Shown here: one piece after another, positions 26,797 through 35,917 of the stretch | Layout of the letters: each line of letters opens with the position of its first letter | Numbering within the stretch: position 1 is the stretch's first letter | Source: an uncultured Muribaculum sp. | Lineage (GTDB): Bacteria; Bacteroidota; Bacteroidia; Bacteroidales; Muribaculaceae | Reading direction: 5' to 3' | Assembly (NCBI RefSeq): GCF_910583865.1 | Contig: NZ_CAJTYX010000008.1 | Coordinates: 1 to 64,000, forward strand | Length of the DNA stretch: 64,000 bases | Program-made: the position numbers and the translations under genes | The notes under the pieces: model-generated | The model's input: the letters and a program-made list of their open reading frames with translations, nothing else | Database searches by the model: none | Told to the model about the DNA's origin: nothing

Positions 26797-27984
26797 ATGA
26801 GTACGAGCCGTCCATATGATCTCGACCGCGTGGTGCGCCTGGTCATTACCACAATTGTCGTGTGTGCGGCAGTGTGGCTCATCTACCGGCTGCGCGGCGT
26901 GCTTCTGCCATTCTGCGTGGCGGCGCTTGTAGCCTACATCCTTGAGCCTTTTGTGCAGTTCAACCGCGAGCTTCTGCGACTGAAAGGACGCGTGGCCGCC
27001 ATATTCATCACGCTTTTCGAGACCACACTGGTTTTCGGGCTGTTCTGCTACATGCTCATCCCTATGATCACATCAGAGATGGAGCATATGGCACATCTGC
27101 TGAAGCTTTATTCCAATTCGCAGGTAAGCATTCCATGGCTTCCGCAGGGACTCCACGAGTTTATCCGCACATATGTCGATTTCGAATACCTTTCAAACCT
27201 CTTGAGCAAGGAGGACCAGATGAAACTGATTGAAAGCGCGGTGACCCACTTCTGGTCGTTGCTTACAAGCGGTGTGAGCATGATTATAAGCGTATTGAGC
27301 TGGTTCATAGTGTTTCTCTACGTGATATTCATCATGCTCGACTATGAACGTCTCGGCGAAAGCTTCCGCCACATGGTGCCGCCGGCCTGGCGAAAGACGG
27401 TATTTCGCATAGGCAACGACATCCAGCGGTCTATGAACCACTATTTCCGCGGGCAGGCCCTCGTGTCATTCTGCGTCGGAGTGCTCTTCACTATCGGTTT
27501 CCTAATAGTGGGGATGCCACTTGCCGTGGTGCTCGGCATGTTTATCGGACTGCTGAACATGGTGCCCTACCTTCAGCTCATTTCGCTTGTGCCTACTATA
27601 TTCCTGTGTCTTGTATGCTCAGTCGACCAGGGTGTCGATTTCTGGACGATATTCTGGGAATGCATGGCCGTCTACTGCATCGTACAACTGATACAGGATC
27701 TGTTCCTCACACCGAAGATAATGGGAAAAGCCATGGGGCTGAATCCCGCGATCATATTGCTGTCACTATCGATATGGGGCACACTCCTTGGATTCCTTGG
27801 CCTTATAATAGCCCTGCCGTTGACCACACTGTTGCTGGCCTACTACGATGAATATCTGAAAATGCTACAAACGCACCACACAACCCCGGGGAAGCCACAT
27901 GACCATCACCGACCATGGCCCGACGATGACAGCGGCACAAGAGGCAATGACCGTACCGGCATTAGCAACAACGAAAAGAAATGA
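26797..27984 (+). CDS. AI-2E family transporter (UPF0118/YdiK-PerM type)
   Basis: The 395-aa protein has about eight hydrophobic segments. It has paired N-terminal helices (VVRLVITTIVVCAAVWLIYR, LLPFCVAALVAYILEPFVQ), a periplasmic-like middle, and the family core GQALVSFCVGVLFTIGFLIVG / IGLLNMVPYLQLISLVP. The C-terminal helices include QDLFLTPKIMGKAMGLNPA. The family includes proteins linked to AI-2 export and to Na+/H+ antiport, so the substrate is open. The tail after residue 350 is hydrophilic, His/Asp-rich and low complexity. Start is ATG 26797 rather than the in-frame TTG at 26776, which overlaps a -7-like TTATTTTG. Confidence 0.88.
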   Translation: MSTSRPYDLDRVVRLVITTIVVCAAVWLIYRLRGVLLPFCVAALVAYILEPFVQFNRELLRLKGRVAAIFITLFETTLVFGLFCYMLIPMITSEMEHMAHLLKLYSNSQVSIPWLPQGLHEFIRTYVDFEYLSNLLSKEDQMKLIESAVTHFWSLLTSGVSMIISVLSWFIVFLYVIFIMLDYERLGESFRHMVPPAWRKTVFRIGNDIQRSMNHYFRGQALVSFCVGVLFTIGFLIVGMPLAVVLGMFIGLLNMVPYLQLISLVPTIFLCLVCSVDQGVDFWTIFWECMAVYCIVQLIQDLFLTPKIMGKAMGLNPAIILLSLSIWGTLLGFLGLIIALPLTTLLLAYYDEYLKMLQTHHTTPGKPHDHHRPWPDDDSGTRGNDRTGISNNEKK

Positions 27985-28313
27985 AAGAGCCACATCTATG
28001 GCAGACGCAATGTTAAATTATGTTATTATAAATGGCGGTGGCAGTCTACACTGTGCAGCTTCCAGGTACGTCCCGTAAATAATTGGATATTTGCCAAAAA
28101 AATCATTAATTTTTCTTTTATTTGAGTGTGACGTGCTGTAAAGTTATATATCTTTGCAAACACAAGTGAATTCGTGATTGTGAATTCAAACAAGGCGGCC
28201 GACCCCATCCATTGCCGGAAAGGGAGCACTCCCCTTGTTTAATCCCGTCCGTCGCCATGAATGGCCGATTCCATAAAAATACATTAACGATCAACTACTA
28301 ACACCTCAAAAGC
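27985..28313. other. Intergenic region with promoter and structured leader of the DUF6377 gene
   Basis: The first 130 nt hold no clear feature. A TATCTTTG motif sits at 28149-28156. The roughly 150-nt leader after it contains the direct repeat GTGAATTC-like GAATTC...GAATTC (28169-28187) and an inverted repeat AAACAAGG (28188-28195) / CCTTGTTT (28233-28240) that could close a 37-nt loop. No small ORF is convincing. Confidence 0.6.
28149..28156 (+). promoter_or_regulatory. -7 motif of the DUF6377 gene
   Basis: TATCTTTG fits TAnnTTTG. The TTTG at 28121-28124 is 24 nt upstream, slightly too far for an ideal -33. Confidence 0.6.
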
Positions 28314-29906
28314 TTGCACGCGATTCTACGCAATGTCGTCTCCTGCACCATAATTATTATGGTGTTCTGTTCCGGAAAAATTTCGGGACAGACGGTGTAC
28401 GATGCCGAAAAACTCGATACCGACCGCCTGCTCCGGCAACTTGACAGCGCTCTCGAGATGCGTGACACAGCCATAAAGCGTCGCAATGCAGAGATAGACT
28501 CCATGTCGGCAGCACTTCCGGCATCACTACACGAGCGCACTTCCGGATATATCGGCATAGCCGAAAGCTACAGAAGCCTGTGCGCCGATTCATCCATAGC
28601 ATATTTGCGCCGGGCGCGCATCAATGCACATGAGCTTGGCGACAGCACACTCCTTTTCCGTTCGCGCATGGGGCTGGCAATAGTCCTTCCCATGGTCGAA
28701 ATGGGTCCTCAGGCCATATCCGTGTTCGACTCGGTAAATCCTTCCATGGTACCCGTAGAACTGAAGCGTGAATACTACGATGCCGCAGCCGACATGTATT
28801 CCAGCATATCCGACAAATCACACCTATTGCCCGGACTAAGCGAGAAATATGGCAGCATGGCCGACAACTACCGCCAGCATGCCATGAGATACTATCCTCC
28901 CGAATCGGCGGAATGGCTGTTCCATGAGGCATGCAGGTTCTATTTCAACGGCAACTATTCAGCGGCGGCAATCTCAAGTAGCGAGCTACTGAAACGCCTT
29001 ACTCCCTATGACATGCTCTACGGGCGCGCCGCCGACATCCTTGCACGTGTAAGCGCAAAAAACGGCGACGTTGAAGGCGAGCTTTATTACACACTCCATC
29101 ATGCCCTCAGCGAAATCACGAGAGGAGACCGAGAAGGCCTCGCCCTGCAACGCGTAGGACACTTGCTCTACAAGAACGGCGATATCGACCGCGCTCATTC
29201 CTACCTGTCGGCGGCATTGTCCAATACATCACTGGGGCCCGGAGTAGATTCCGACATGGTGGCCGAATCGCTCATGATAATCGACAATGCCTATAACAAG
29301 CAATGGAACCGCAACTATTGGCTGATGTGGTGCATGATCGCGGCAATAACTTTGCTGGCAATAGCGCTGATAATTACGCTGATGCATTATAGGCGTGACA
29401 TAAAACGGCGCAATGCCGAACACGAACGGGTGGAACGGCTGAAAAAAGACCGGGTACTTTATCTTACCAATTTTCTCAAATTATGCGCGATATCGATGCG
29501 CCGCATGAGTGAATTCTCACGCACAACCCAACGGAAGCTTGCCAGCCGGCAGTTTGAGGAACTGTTCAACATCGTGAAGTCAGGAAGCATGATCGATGAG
29601 CAGCGACGCGACATGTTCAAGATATTCGACCGGACTTTCCTGAAGATATATCCCGACTTCGTGGAAAAAATCAATACCTTGCTCCGGACCGAAGAGCGTT
29701 ATGCCGATCCCGACGACGGCCGCCTCGTGCCGGAGCTGCGCATCGCCGCGCTCATGTGTCTCGGATTGACCGACACTACGCGCATGGCCGATTTCCTCGG
29801 GTATTCGCCCAACACCATCTACGCATATAGGGCGAAAATCAGATCAAAAGCGCTCGACAACGCCACATTCGACCGCGACTTCCAGAACCTGAGCAACGGT
29901 ATGTAG
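28314..29906 (+). CDS. DUF6377-type membrane-bound TPR regulator
   Basis: The 530-aa protein has an N-terminal signal/anchor segment (CTIIIMVFCSGKISGQ), TPR-like helical repeats at about 40-320 (periplasmic), and one transmembrane helix at about 336-358 (WLMWCMIAAITLLAIALIIT). A cytoplasmic coiled coil and a DUF6377 domain follow, ending in a helix-turn-helix-like segment ALMCLGLTDTTRMADFLGYSPNTIYAYRAKIRSKA. This architecture is common in Bacteroidales and is thought to couple periplasmic nutrient signals to transcription; no SusC/SusD locus is adjacent. The only usable start before the signal segment is TTG at 28314, since an in-frame stop lies upstream and no ATG is present. Confidence 0.82.
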   Translation: MHAILRNVVSCTIIIMVFCSGKISGQTVYDAEKLDTDRLLRQLDSALEMRDTAIKRRNAEIDSMSAALPASLHERTSGYIGIAESYRSLCADSSIAYLRRARINAHELGDSTLLFRSRMGLAIVLPMVEMGPQAISVFDSVNPSMVPVELKREYYDAAADMYSSISDKSHLLPGLSEKYGSMADNYRQHAMRYYPPESAEWLFHEACRFYFNGNYSAAAISSSELLKRLTPYDMLYGRAADILARVSAKNGDVEGELYYTLHHALSEITRGDREGLALQRVGHLLYKNGDIDRAHSYLSAALSNTSLGPGVDSDMVAESLMIIDNAYNKQWNRNYWLMWCMIAAITLLAIALIITLMHYRRDIKRRNAEHERVERLKKDRVLYLTNFLKLCAISMRRMSEFSRTTQRKLASRQFEELFNIVKSGSMIDEQRRDMFKIFDRTFLKIYPDFVEKINTLLRTEERYADPDDGRLVPELRIAALMCLGLTDTTRMADFLGYSPNTIYAYRAKIRSKALDNATFDRDFQNLSNGM

Positions 29907-30091
29907 CCATCGCGACGCATGCCCACACCCAGCATACAGGACGCCACCTACCAGCCTACCAACCTATCTTACGGTCGCCCTGCGTCATATACTATAGCCA
30001 TACTGCACTACAACCATACTGCGCAGCCATACTGATTTCTGATTTCACCTTTATTATCGCATCATTCCATAGAAATTCCGACAAATTATTG

Positions 30092-30099
30092 TACCTTTG
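30092..30099 (+). promoter_or_regulatory. -7 motif of the T9SS-cargo / mutL unit
   Basis: TACCTTTG fits TAnnTTTG about 50 nt before ATG 30149. It shows that the in-frame TTG at 30089 cannot be the start. Confidence 0.65.
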
Positions 30100-30148
30100 T
30101 CGAAATTTTGCAGAAAAACAGATAATTCTCGCTCTATCCCTACACACT

Positions 30149-31366
30149 ATGATGAAAAAGTTACTTCCCTTGCTACTTATATCCGCAGTCTCTTCAGTTT
30201 CTGAAGCCGCACTCCCGGTTTCCGGATATTACCGTGTACAGAACGCCACTACAAGCCGTTACGTCTATGTACGTGACAACAAAGGCGATATCGACGTGGG
30301 TGCCACGACAGCCGACTACGATGCCATATGGCTGCTGAAAGATGTCGAGCGCATACATTATGACGCATCCGGCATAATACGTCTGAACCACAAGAGCGGC
30401 AACGAATACGATATCGAGAGCCAGGGGACTTCCGTGTACAAGCTCATCGAGATGTACCCGCACATATATGACCGTGGTAACGGACTGTATAAAATCGGGG
30501 GCACAGCGCACGGCACCACCAAATACCTCAGCGACGGCGAGGGCAATCTCGAAAAAGAGAGAAGCTTTCCACGCGATGGAGGAGGAGCACAGGCCGTGCA
30601 AAGACAGAACTGGAAAATAATGCCTGTCGAGGAGTCTTATTTCGGCATCAAACCGACAGTCAGAGCCACCGACGGAAAATATTACGGGACCATCTACGCC
30701 GATTTCCCCTTCACCACCCTCTCCGAGGGAATGAAAGTGTACGTAGTCACCAAATTCGGCAACGGAATGGCTGCGATAAAAGAGGTGAACGGACGTGTGC
30801 CCGTGGCATCACCCCTCCTTATCGAATGCTCCGGGTCTACTCCGGCCGACAATCAGCTGTCGATCGGCGGCAATTCCAATGCCAATCTTGCCGGCAACAT
30901 GCTGACAGGAGTTTATTTCGACAACACCGACAGTAAAAAACATTGGAACGTAGTGAACTACGACCCGCAGACAATGCGTGTACTGGGCCTGACCTCTGAC
31001 GGTAACGCAGGCTTCGTAACTGCCGGCTCCGACCTGAAATATCTTCCTGCGAACACGGCATATCTGAAAGTGCCGGCCGGGACTGCAGCCGAACTGCGTC
31101 TGGTAAGCGAAGAGGAATTCGAAAGCTCAGCCATCGACGATGTCGCTGCCGACCGCTCCGCAGGCGTGAACATTGAAATAAACGGTCTTGATGTCACCCT
31201 TTACGGCAACGCATCGTCCGCTGTAGATATCGAGATCATCGACGTTGCGGGCCATGTGGTAGCCGCCACTGCGCTTACACCCTCATCCTCGTGCACCATC
31301 ACCCTACCCGCCCACGGCCTTTACATACTCCGCACTCCTAAAGGAGCGCGTAAGTTCCTCCTCTGA
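30149..31366 (+). CDS. Secreted protein with T9SS-like sorting domain
   Basis: The 405-aa product has a signal peptide (MMKKLLPLLLISAVSSVSEA) followed by a region SGYYRVQNATTSRYVYVRDN that resembles the trefoil-like carbohydrate- or protein-binding modules of Prevotella/Bacteroides secreted proteins. The last 75 residues form a beta-sandwich ending DIEIIDVAGHVVAATAL and HGLYILRTPKGARKFLL, a T9SS type A C-terminal sorting domain. It should be exported to the cell surface and anchored or released. The function of the N-terminal part is unknown. It precedes mutL by 27 nt. Confidence 0.8.
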   Translation: MMKKLLPLLLISAVSSVSEAALPVSGYYRVQNATTSRYVYVRDNKGDIDVGATTADYDAIWLLKDVERIHYDASGIIRLNHKSGNEYDIESQGTSVYKLIEMYPHIYDRGNGLYKIGGTAHGTTKYLSDGEGNLEKERSFPRDGGGAQAVQRQNWKIMPVEESYFGIKPTVRATDGKYYGTIYADFPFTTLSEGMKVYVVTKFGNGMAAIKEVNGRVPVASPLLIECSGSTPADNQLSIGGNSNANLAGNMLTGVYFDNTDSKKHWNVVNYDPQTMRVLGLTSDGNAGFVTAGSDLKYLPANTAYLKVPAGTAAELRLVSEEEFESSAIDDVAADRSAGVNIEINGLDVTLYGNASSAVDIEIIDVAGHVVAATALTPSSSCTITLPAHGLYILRTPKGARKFLL

Positions 31367-31393
31367 ACCCGCATAGAAGAGTAGCCGGTAGTT

Positions 31394-33328
31394 ATGGAAG
31401 ATGTAGTCAAGCTGCTGCCCGATTCCGTGGCAAACCAGATAGCGGCGGGAGAAGTGATCCAACGCCCTGCATCCGTCATAAAGGAGCTGGTGGAGAATGC
31501 CGTGGATGCCGGCGCCACAATCATCAAGATCAACATAAAGGATGCCGGACGCACGCTTATCCAGGTGATCGACAACGGTTGCGGCATGTCGCCGATGGAT
31601 GCACGCATGGCCTTCGAGCGCCATGCCACATCAAAAATCGGACGTGCCGACGACCTCTTCACACTCCATACCATGGGATTTCGCGGGGAAGCGCTCGCCT
31701 CTATCTGCGCCGTGGCCGAGGTGGAGCTAAAGACCATGCGCCGTTCCGACACCATAGGCACCCGTATCGTGATTACCGGGAGCAAGATCGAGACACAGGA
31801 GCCTGTGGCGTGCGCGCCAGGCTCTACCATGACGGTGAAACGACTCTTCTTCAACATTCCCGCAAGACGCAAATTCCTGAAAAGCGACCATGTGGAGATG
31901 TCAAACATCCTCCGCGAGTTCGAGCGTCTGGCGCTCGTCAATCCCGACATAGAGCTTGAGCTTACCCACAACGACGTGGTGGTGCACCAGCTGCTGAAAT
32001 CATCCTTCAAACAGAGGATAGTCGACCTTTTCGGGAAGTCGCTCGACAAACAGCTCGTGCCGGTAATCTCAGACACGTCGCTGGTGAAGATTACCGGGTT
32101 CGTATCGCGTCCGGAGAATGCACGCCGCCGTGGAGCGCTGCAATATTTCATGGTCAACGGCCGCAACATGCGACACCCCTATTTCCACAAGGCGGTGCTG
32201 CAATGTTACGACCAGCTCATACCCGCCGACGAGCAGCCACAATACTTCATCAACCTCACCGTCGCCCCGGAGACCATCGATGTCAACATCCATCCGACCA
32301 AAAACGAGATAAAGTTCGAAAACGAGCAACCCATCTGGCAGATTCTGACGGCCACTATCCGCGAGGGACTGGGTAAGTTCAACGCAGTGCCGTCGATAGA
32401 TTTCGACCAGTCCAACGCCCCCGACATACCGGTGTTCAATCCCGATGCCAACGGAGCGCACGGACTCGACCTCGACCCCGGCTACAATCCTTTCGCCACA
32501 ACCTCACCCACCCGCATGGCGGTTCCGTCGGCAGGAATGCACTCACGTACAACTGCCACCGACGATTGGGAAAAACTGTATTCCGACTTCACGAGTACCG
32601 ACAGCCATTCCCGCGCCGTACCGTCGGGGATGCCGACCCTGCATGCAAGCTCGTTCAACGATCTCGGCGCCTCGCTCCCGCCGTCTGACGGAGGCCGCAA
32701 GGTGGAGTCGATATTCAACAACATGAATGTCGCCGACGACGATGCTTCAGGACAGATAATCACGGCTGATGCTCCTGCCGCGCTACAGATAAAAGGCCGT
32801 TACATACTCACCCCCTCCCACGACGGCCTGCTTGTCGTGGACCAACACAGGGCGCACGTGCGCATACTCTTCGACCGCTACATCGAACTGGCCCGTCTGG
32901 AAGCCTTTACGTCGCAGAGGGTGATGTTTCCTGAGGCCATCGACCTTTCGGCATCCGACAGCGTAGTGCTTGAGGAGATATCCGGCGAACTTGCCGCACT
33001 CGGTTTCGACCTGTCGTTTCTCGGCGATAACTCATGGAGCGTCAACGGCCTTCCATCCATGCTGTCCGGGGTCAATCCACGCGAGGTGATCGAACAGCTT
33101 ATCGCCACGGCCTCGGAGTCGGGCGAAGAACTCGGGAGCGACATGCGCGTACGCATCGCACTTTCCATGGCCCGCTCGGCGGCAATACGTCCGGGCCAGA
33201 TACTTACAGCATCGGAAATTGACCACTTGCTGAGCGACCTCTTCAAACTCACGTCACCCGCATACACTCCCGACGGGAAGCGCGTATTCGCCCCCCTTAC
33301 GGTCGACGACATCGCCGCCCTCCTGTGA
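31394..33328 (+). CDS. mutL: DNA mismatch repair protein MutL
   Basis: The 644-aa protein has a GHKL ATPase at 1-330 with PDSVANQIAAGEVIQRPASV, ELVENAVDAGA, DNGCGMSP, GFRGEALASI and the HPTKNEIKF strand. A low-complexity linker spans about 340-450 and a C-terminal dimerisation domain 460-644. The C-terminal motif reads VVDQHRAHVRILFDRY, a degenerate DQHA(x)2E(x)4E with Arg for Ala and Val for the first Glu. The nickase activity of other MutL proteins may therefore be altered or absent, although this form seems usual in Bacteroidales. It couples MutS recognition to strand removal. Confidence 0.95.
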   Translation: MEDVVKLLPDSVANQIAAGEVIQRPASVIKELVENAVDAGATIIKINIKDAGRTLIQVIDNGCGMSPMDARMAFERHATSKIGRADDLFTLHTMGFRGEALASICAVAEVELKTMRRSDTIGTRIVITGSKIETQEPVACAPGSTMTVKRLFFNIPARRKFLKSDHVEMSNILREFERLALVNPDIELELTHNDVVVHQLLKSSFKQRIVDLFGKSLDKQLVPVISDTSLVKITGFVSRPENARRRGALQYFMVNGRNMRHPYFHKAVLQCYDQLIPADEQPQYFINLTVAPETIDVNIHPTKNEIKFENEQPIWQILTATIREGLGKFNAVPSIDFDQSNAPDIPVFNPDANGAHGLDLDPGYNPFATTSPTRMAVPSAGMHSRTTATDDWEKLYSDFTSTDSHSRAVPSGMPTLHASSFNDLGASLPPSDGGRKVESIFNNMNVADDDASGQIITADAPAALQIKGRYILTPSHDGLLVVDQHRAHVRILFDRYIELARLEAFTSQRVMFPEAIDLSASDSVVLEEISGELAALGFDLSFLGDNSWSVNGLPSMLSGVNPREVIEQLIATASESGEELGSDMRVRIALSMARSAAIRPGQILTASEIDHLLSDLFKLTSPAYTPDGKRVFAPLTVDDIAALL

Positions 33329-33339
33329 CATAGCACAGT

Positions 33340-33388
33340 GTCAGACCCGTCTGACTTGTCCGACCGGTCCGACGGAATAGCTTATCAG
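33340..33388. repeat. GTCnGACnn repeat array, copy 2
   Basis: Four exact 9-bp-spaced units (GTCAGACCC, GTCTGACTT, GTCCGACCG, GTCCGACGG; 33340-33375) are followed by AATAGCTTATCAG. The flank is inverted relative to copy 1. It lies between the converging mutL and TPR genes. Confidence 0.85.
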
Positions 33389-33409
33389 CGCCATTATGAC
33401 GCATCCTCA

Positions 33410-35623
33410 TTATTGTTCGCGGCGATACAGCAGCGTATCTACAACCAGCGGAGGGAGCAGCGGGTCAAGTCCGAGAGGATAAAGCGCCGGAAGTGATGAG
33501 CGGAAACGCTCGAGCCACGCGGAGAACTCCCCGTTGAAATTGTCGGCGGACAGAGCGAAAAGATTGACGGCCTCCGGCATGTCGTTGTCGAGCGTGGCGG
33601 CATATCCGGCATTCATGTAATCGACATAGGTCGGATTAGCCGACAGCAGACGCGAGTAATATTCACGTGCGCGCGTCGTGTCACCGCTGAGAAGCAGCGA
33701 CCAGGCAAGCGGACGTATGGCCCTTTCAGGCTTCTTCCCGACAAATTCAGCTTTGAAGAAATAGTTAAGCGCCTCCTTATGGCGTCCAAGCTCCACCAGA
33801 CAGTGTCCTATGTTGAGCGCTATCGACCCGTCGTCGGGACGCGCCTTTTCCGCTATACGGAAATGGGCAAGTGCTTCCTCGGTACGGCCAAGCAGACGGC
33901 AGACAGCTCCGAGCCTGCGGCGCGTCCACAAGCTGTCGGCATTAAGCAGTTCGGCCTGCGAATAATATTGAAGCGCATCCTCAAGACTGCCGGTCTGCTG
34001 GCAGGAATAACCAAGTTTCTGAAACAGTTGTGCGTCAACAGGGCCGGATGCGGCACGCATCCTCAACACCTCGGCGGCATCCTCGTAGTAGCCGCGCTGG
34101 AAATAGAATTCGCCCACCACGCCAAGCGTCTCTGGAGAATGGAGGTCGGGAGCAAGAAGCGGAAGCACCAGCAGGTTAAGAGGGCGCTCAAACGGATCGG
34201 AGAACTCACCCTTGCGCCGGAACAACTTGAAGAAGCGATAGAGCGACTGCACATACTTTGCGGCGGCTGTCTCGCGTGCCGACACGTCGCCTGCGGCATC
34301 GATGGTGGCCTGACGCATCTCAAGCTGCGACAAAGCCTCCGGATTGATCTGCGACAGCATTACCCTGCGCTGCACCTCCGGAGCGACAGCCAAGGCGAGA
34401 CAGAATGAATATTTGTCACCGTCGCAAAGGAACGGGGCGGCGGCAATCAGACCGCCGATCTTCGGAGCTTCGTCGCCAAGGGCACCGGTAATCGCCGTAT
34501 GGTCGGCCCGGAACGGCACAAACCAGTTGGCCGGCTCATGGAAAAACGGGAAAGTCTTTAGCTGCGCGAACGTCGGCATCATCACGTCGGCACCCTCCTC
34601 CTGCATCTTCATCAGCTCCTTCAGCTTGTCGGCCACGCCGCTGTCACGCAGCATGTCGTTCCATTCCGGATTATCCGACATCAGTTCCTGGAGATCCTCT
34701 ATCGAGGAAGCATCCATGTCGTGCTTCAGCATCTCCGGGCGCAGCTTCCTGAGCCTCGGTATGAGATCGTCATTGATGGTGTGGGCCACCCGGTCGGTGT
34801 CGCGCGAGCGGAGGAACTGCATGAACACTTTCTGCACGTCGGCGCTCCAGGTGGTAGTGTCGCGCAACGCGTCGATACGTGGTTTCAGTCGGCCGGCATC
34901 TACCGACTTGCGGCATATGTACATGGCCATCAGTGCCGCACACAACGCCTGCATGGCCAGCCGGGATGACCGGCCGGAGGAATACACATCGAGCAGCAGC
35001 GTCAGGCGCCGTTCGTCGTAATGCGCGAGCAGCCCGAGGAGGAGCGAGGATATCAGAAGCGACTTGAAGTCATCGTTGAAAGCTTCCGAATCAAGCGTCG
35101 CGCCCAACTCTCCGGCAAGCTCCGCCGAGAGCGGATACGCCACCCACAGCCGCATGAATATCCTCCGCTCCAATGCCTCACGCTCGGCGACATCTGACTT
35201 TTTGTCAGTACCATTCTCGCCAAGTATGGCATTGAACGCGGAATTCCTGTCGGCAAGAGCCAGATAGCGGTCAAGAAGCGAACGCATGGTGTCGCCATGC
35301 TGCAATGCCTCATAGCGCAGAGTGGAATAATACATCGTCGGGGAGTCACGTCGTTCTATGCGGTAGACGGCACGGTCGGCGACACCGCGCAGCCCTGCCA
35401 CTATTAATGCGTAAAGATTGTCGCGCCCGGGATCGGCATGCCCCTTTGAGGCATAGTCGAGCATCATCCTGTAGGTCTGCTCAAGACGGTCGATCTCCTC
35501 GGTCAACCGCCAGTCGGATGCAAGTCCGGCAAGGGCACGCACCTGCACGAACGCATCCCTGAGCCTGCGCTCTCCTATATACTTGTCTATTCTCTCTATA
35601 TATTGTCGTGGTGTTGTAGCCAT
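33410..35623 (-). CDS. TPR-repeat protein, function unknown
   Basis: The 737-aa soluble helical protein starts MATTPRQYIERIDKYIGERR. The first 450 residues are all-helical without recognised motifs. Residues about 530-700 contain TPR units (FYFQRGYYEDAAEVLRMRA, LGYSCQQTGSLEDALQYYSQ, LGAVCRLLGRTEEALAHFRI, NIGHCLVELGRHKEALNYFF). No signal peptide is seen with this start. The frame is open 56 codons further upstream, but that stretch reads through the third GTCnGACnn repeat region and has no protein-like character. It is probably a scaffold or chaperone-like partner of unknown role. Confidence 0.82.
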   Translation of the reverse strand: MATTPRQYIERIDKYIGERRLRDAFVQVRALAGLASDWRLTEEIDRLEQTYRMMLDYASKGHADPGRDNLYALIVAGLRGVADRAVYRIERRDSPTMYYSTLRYEALQHGDTMRSLLDRYLALADRNSAFNAILGENGTDKKSDVAEREALERRIFMRLWVAYPLSAELAGELGATLDSEAFNDDFKSLLISSLLLGLLAHYDERRLTLLLDVYSSGRSSRLAMQALCAALMAMYICRKSVDAGRLKPRIDALRDTTTWSADVQKVFMQFLRSRDTDRVAHTINDDLIPRLRKLRPEMLKHDMDASSIEDLQELMSDNPEWNDMLRDSGVADKLKELMKMQEEGADVMMPTFAQLKTFPFFHEPANWFVPFRADHTAITGALGDEAPKIGGLIAAAPFLCDGDKYSFCLALAVAPEVQRRVMLSQINPEALSQLEMRQATIDAAGDVSARETAAAKYVQSLYRFFKLFRRKGEFSDPFERPLNLLVLPLLAPDLHSPETLGVVGEFYFQRGYYEDAAEVLRMRAASGPVDAQLFQKLGYSCQQTGSLEDALQYYSQAELLNADSLWTRRRLGAVCRLLGRTEEALAHFRIAEKARPDDGSIALNIGHCLVELGRHKEALNYFFKAEFVGKKPERAIRPLAWSLLLSGDTTRAREYYSRLLSANPTYVDYMNAGYAATLDNDMPEAVNLFALSADNFNGEFSAWLERFRSSLPALYPLGLDPLLPPLVVDTLLYRREQ

Positions 35624-35782
35624 ATATATCAATTCGTTGCACAATAACGGCCTGCCATACCCCACGGCATGACACGCCATATTAAAAGACAACAAAAACC
35701 GAGCCAAAAAGATGATGGTACACTCATAATGAATCATCACTCCCGATACGGATAAGGCCGCAGATAAAGCCGCGCCTGGCTC

Positions 35783-35853
35783 CTCGGACAAGTCAGACTC
35801 CTCGGACCGGTCAGACAGGTCGGACTCGTCTGACCCTCAGGAACGGCTTATCC
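35783..35853. repeat. GTCnGACnn repeat array, copy 3
   Basis: Six 9-bp units (CTCGGACAA, GTCAGACTC, CTCGGACCG, GTCAGACAG, GTCGGACTC, GTCTGACCC; 35783-35836) precede a flank GGAACGGCTTATCC. Same orientation as copy 2. It sits between the TPR gene start and the terminator of the metalloprotease gene. Confidence 0.85.
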
Positions 35854-35860
35854 CTACAAA

Positions 35861-35900
35861 AAACCGGGGTGTGTCATTTCATTTCGACACACCCCGGTTT
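35861..35900 (-). terminator. Terminator of the fn3/metalloprotease operon
   Basis: AAACCGGGGTGTGTC and its exact complement form a 15-bp stem with a 10-nt loop. On the minus strand TTTTTTG follows. It begins 18 nt after the metalloprotease stop. Confidence 0.9.
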
Positions 35901-35917
35901 AAACAATATCAGGCAGT

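Noticed and set aside
35624..35791. 56-codon N-terminal extension of the TPR protein
   Set aside because: It begins inside the repeat region and its composition is unlike the following helices. The ATG at 35623 gives a clean start.
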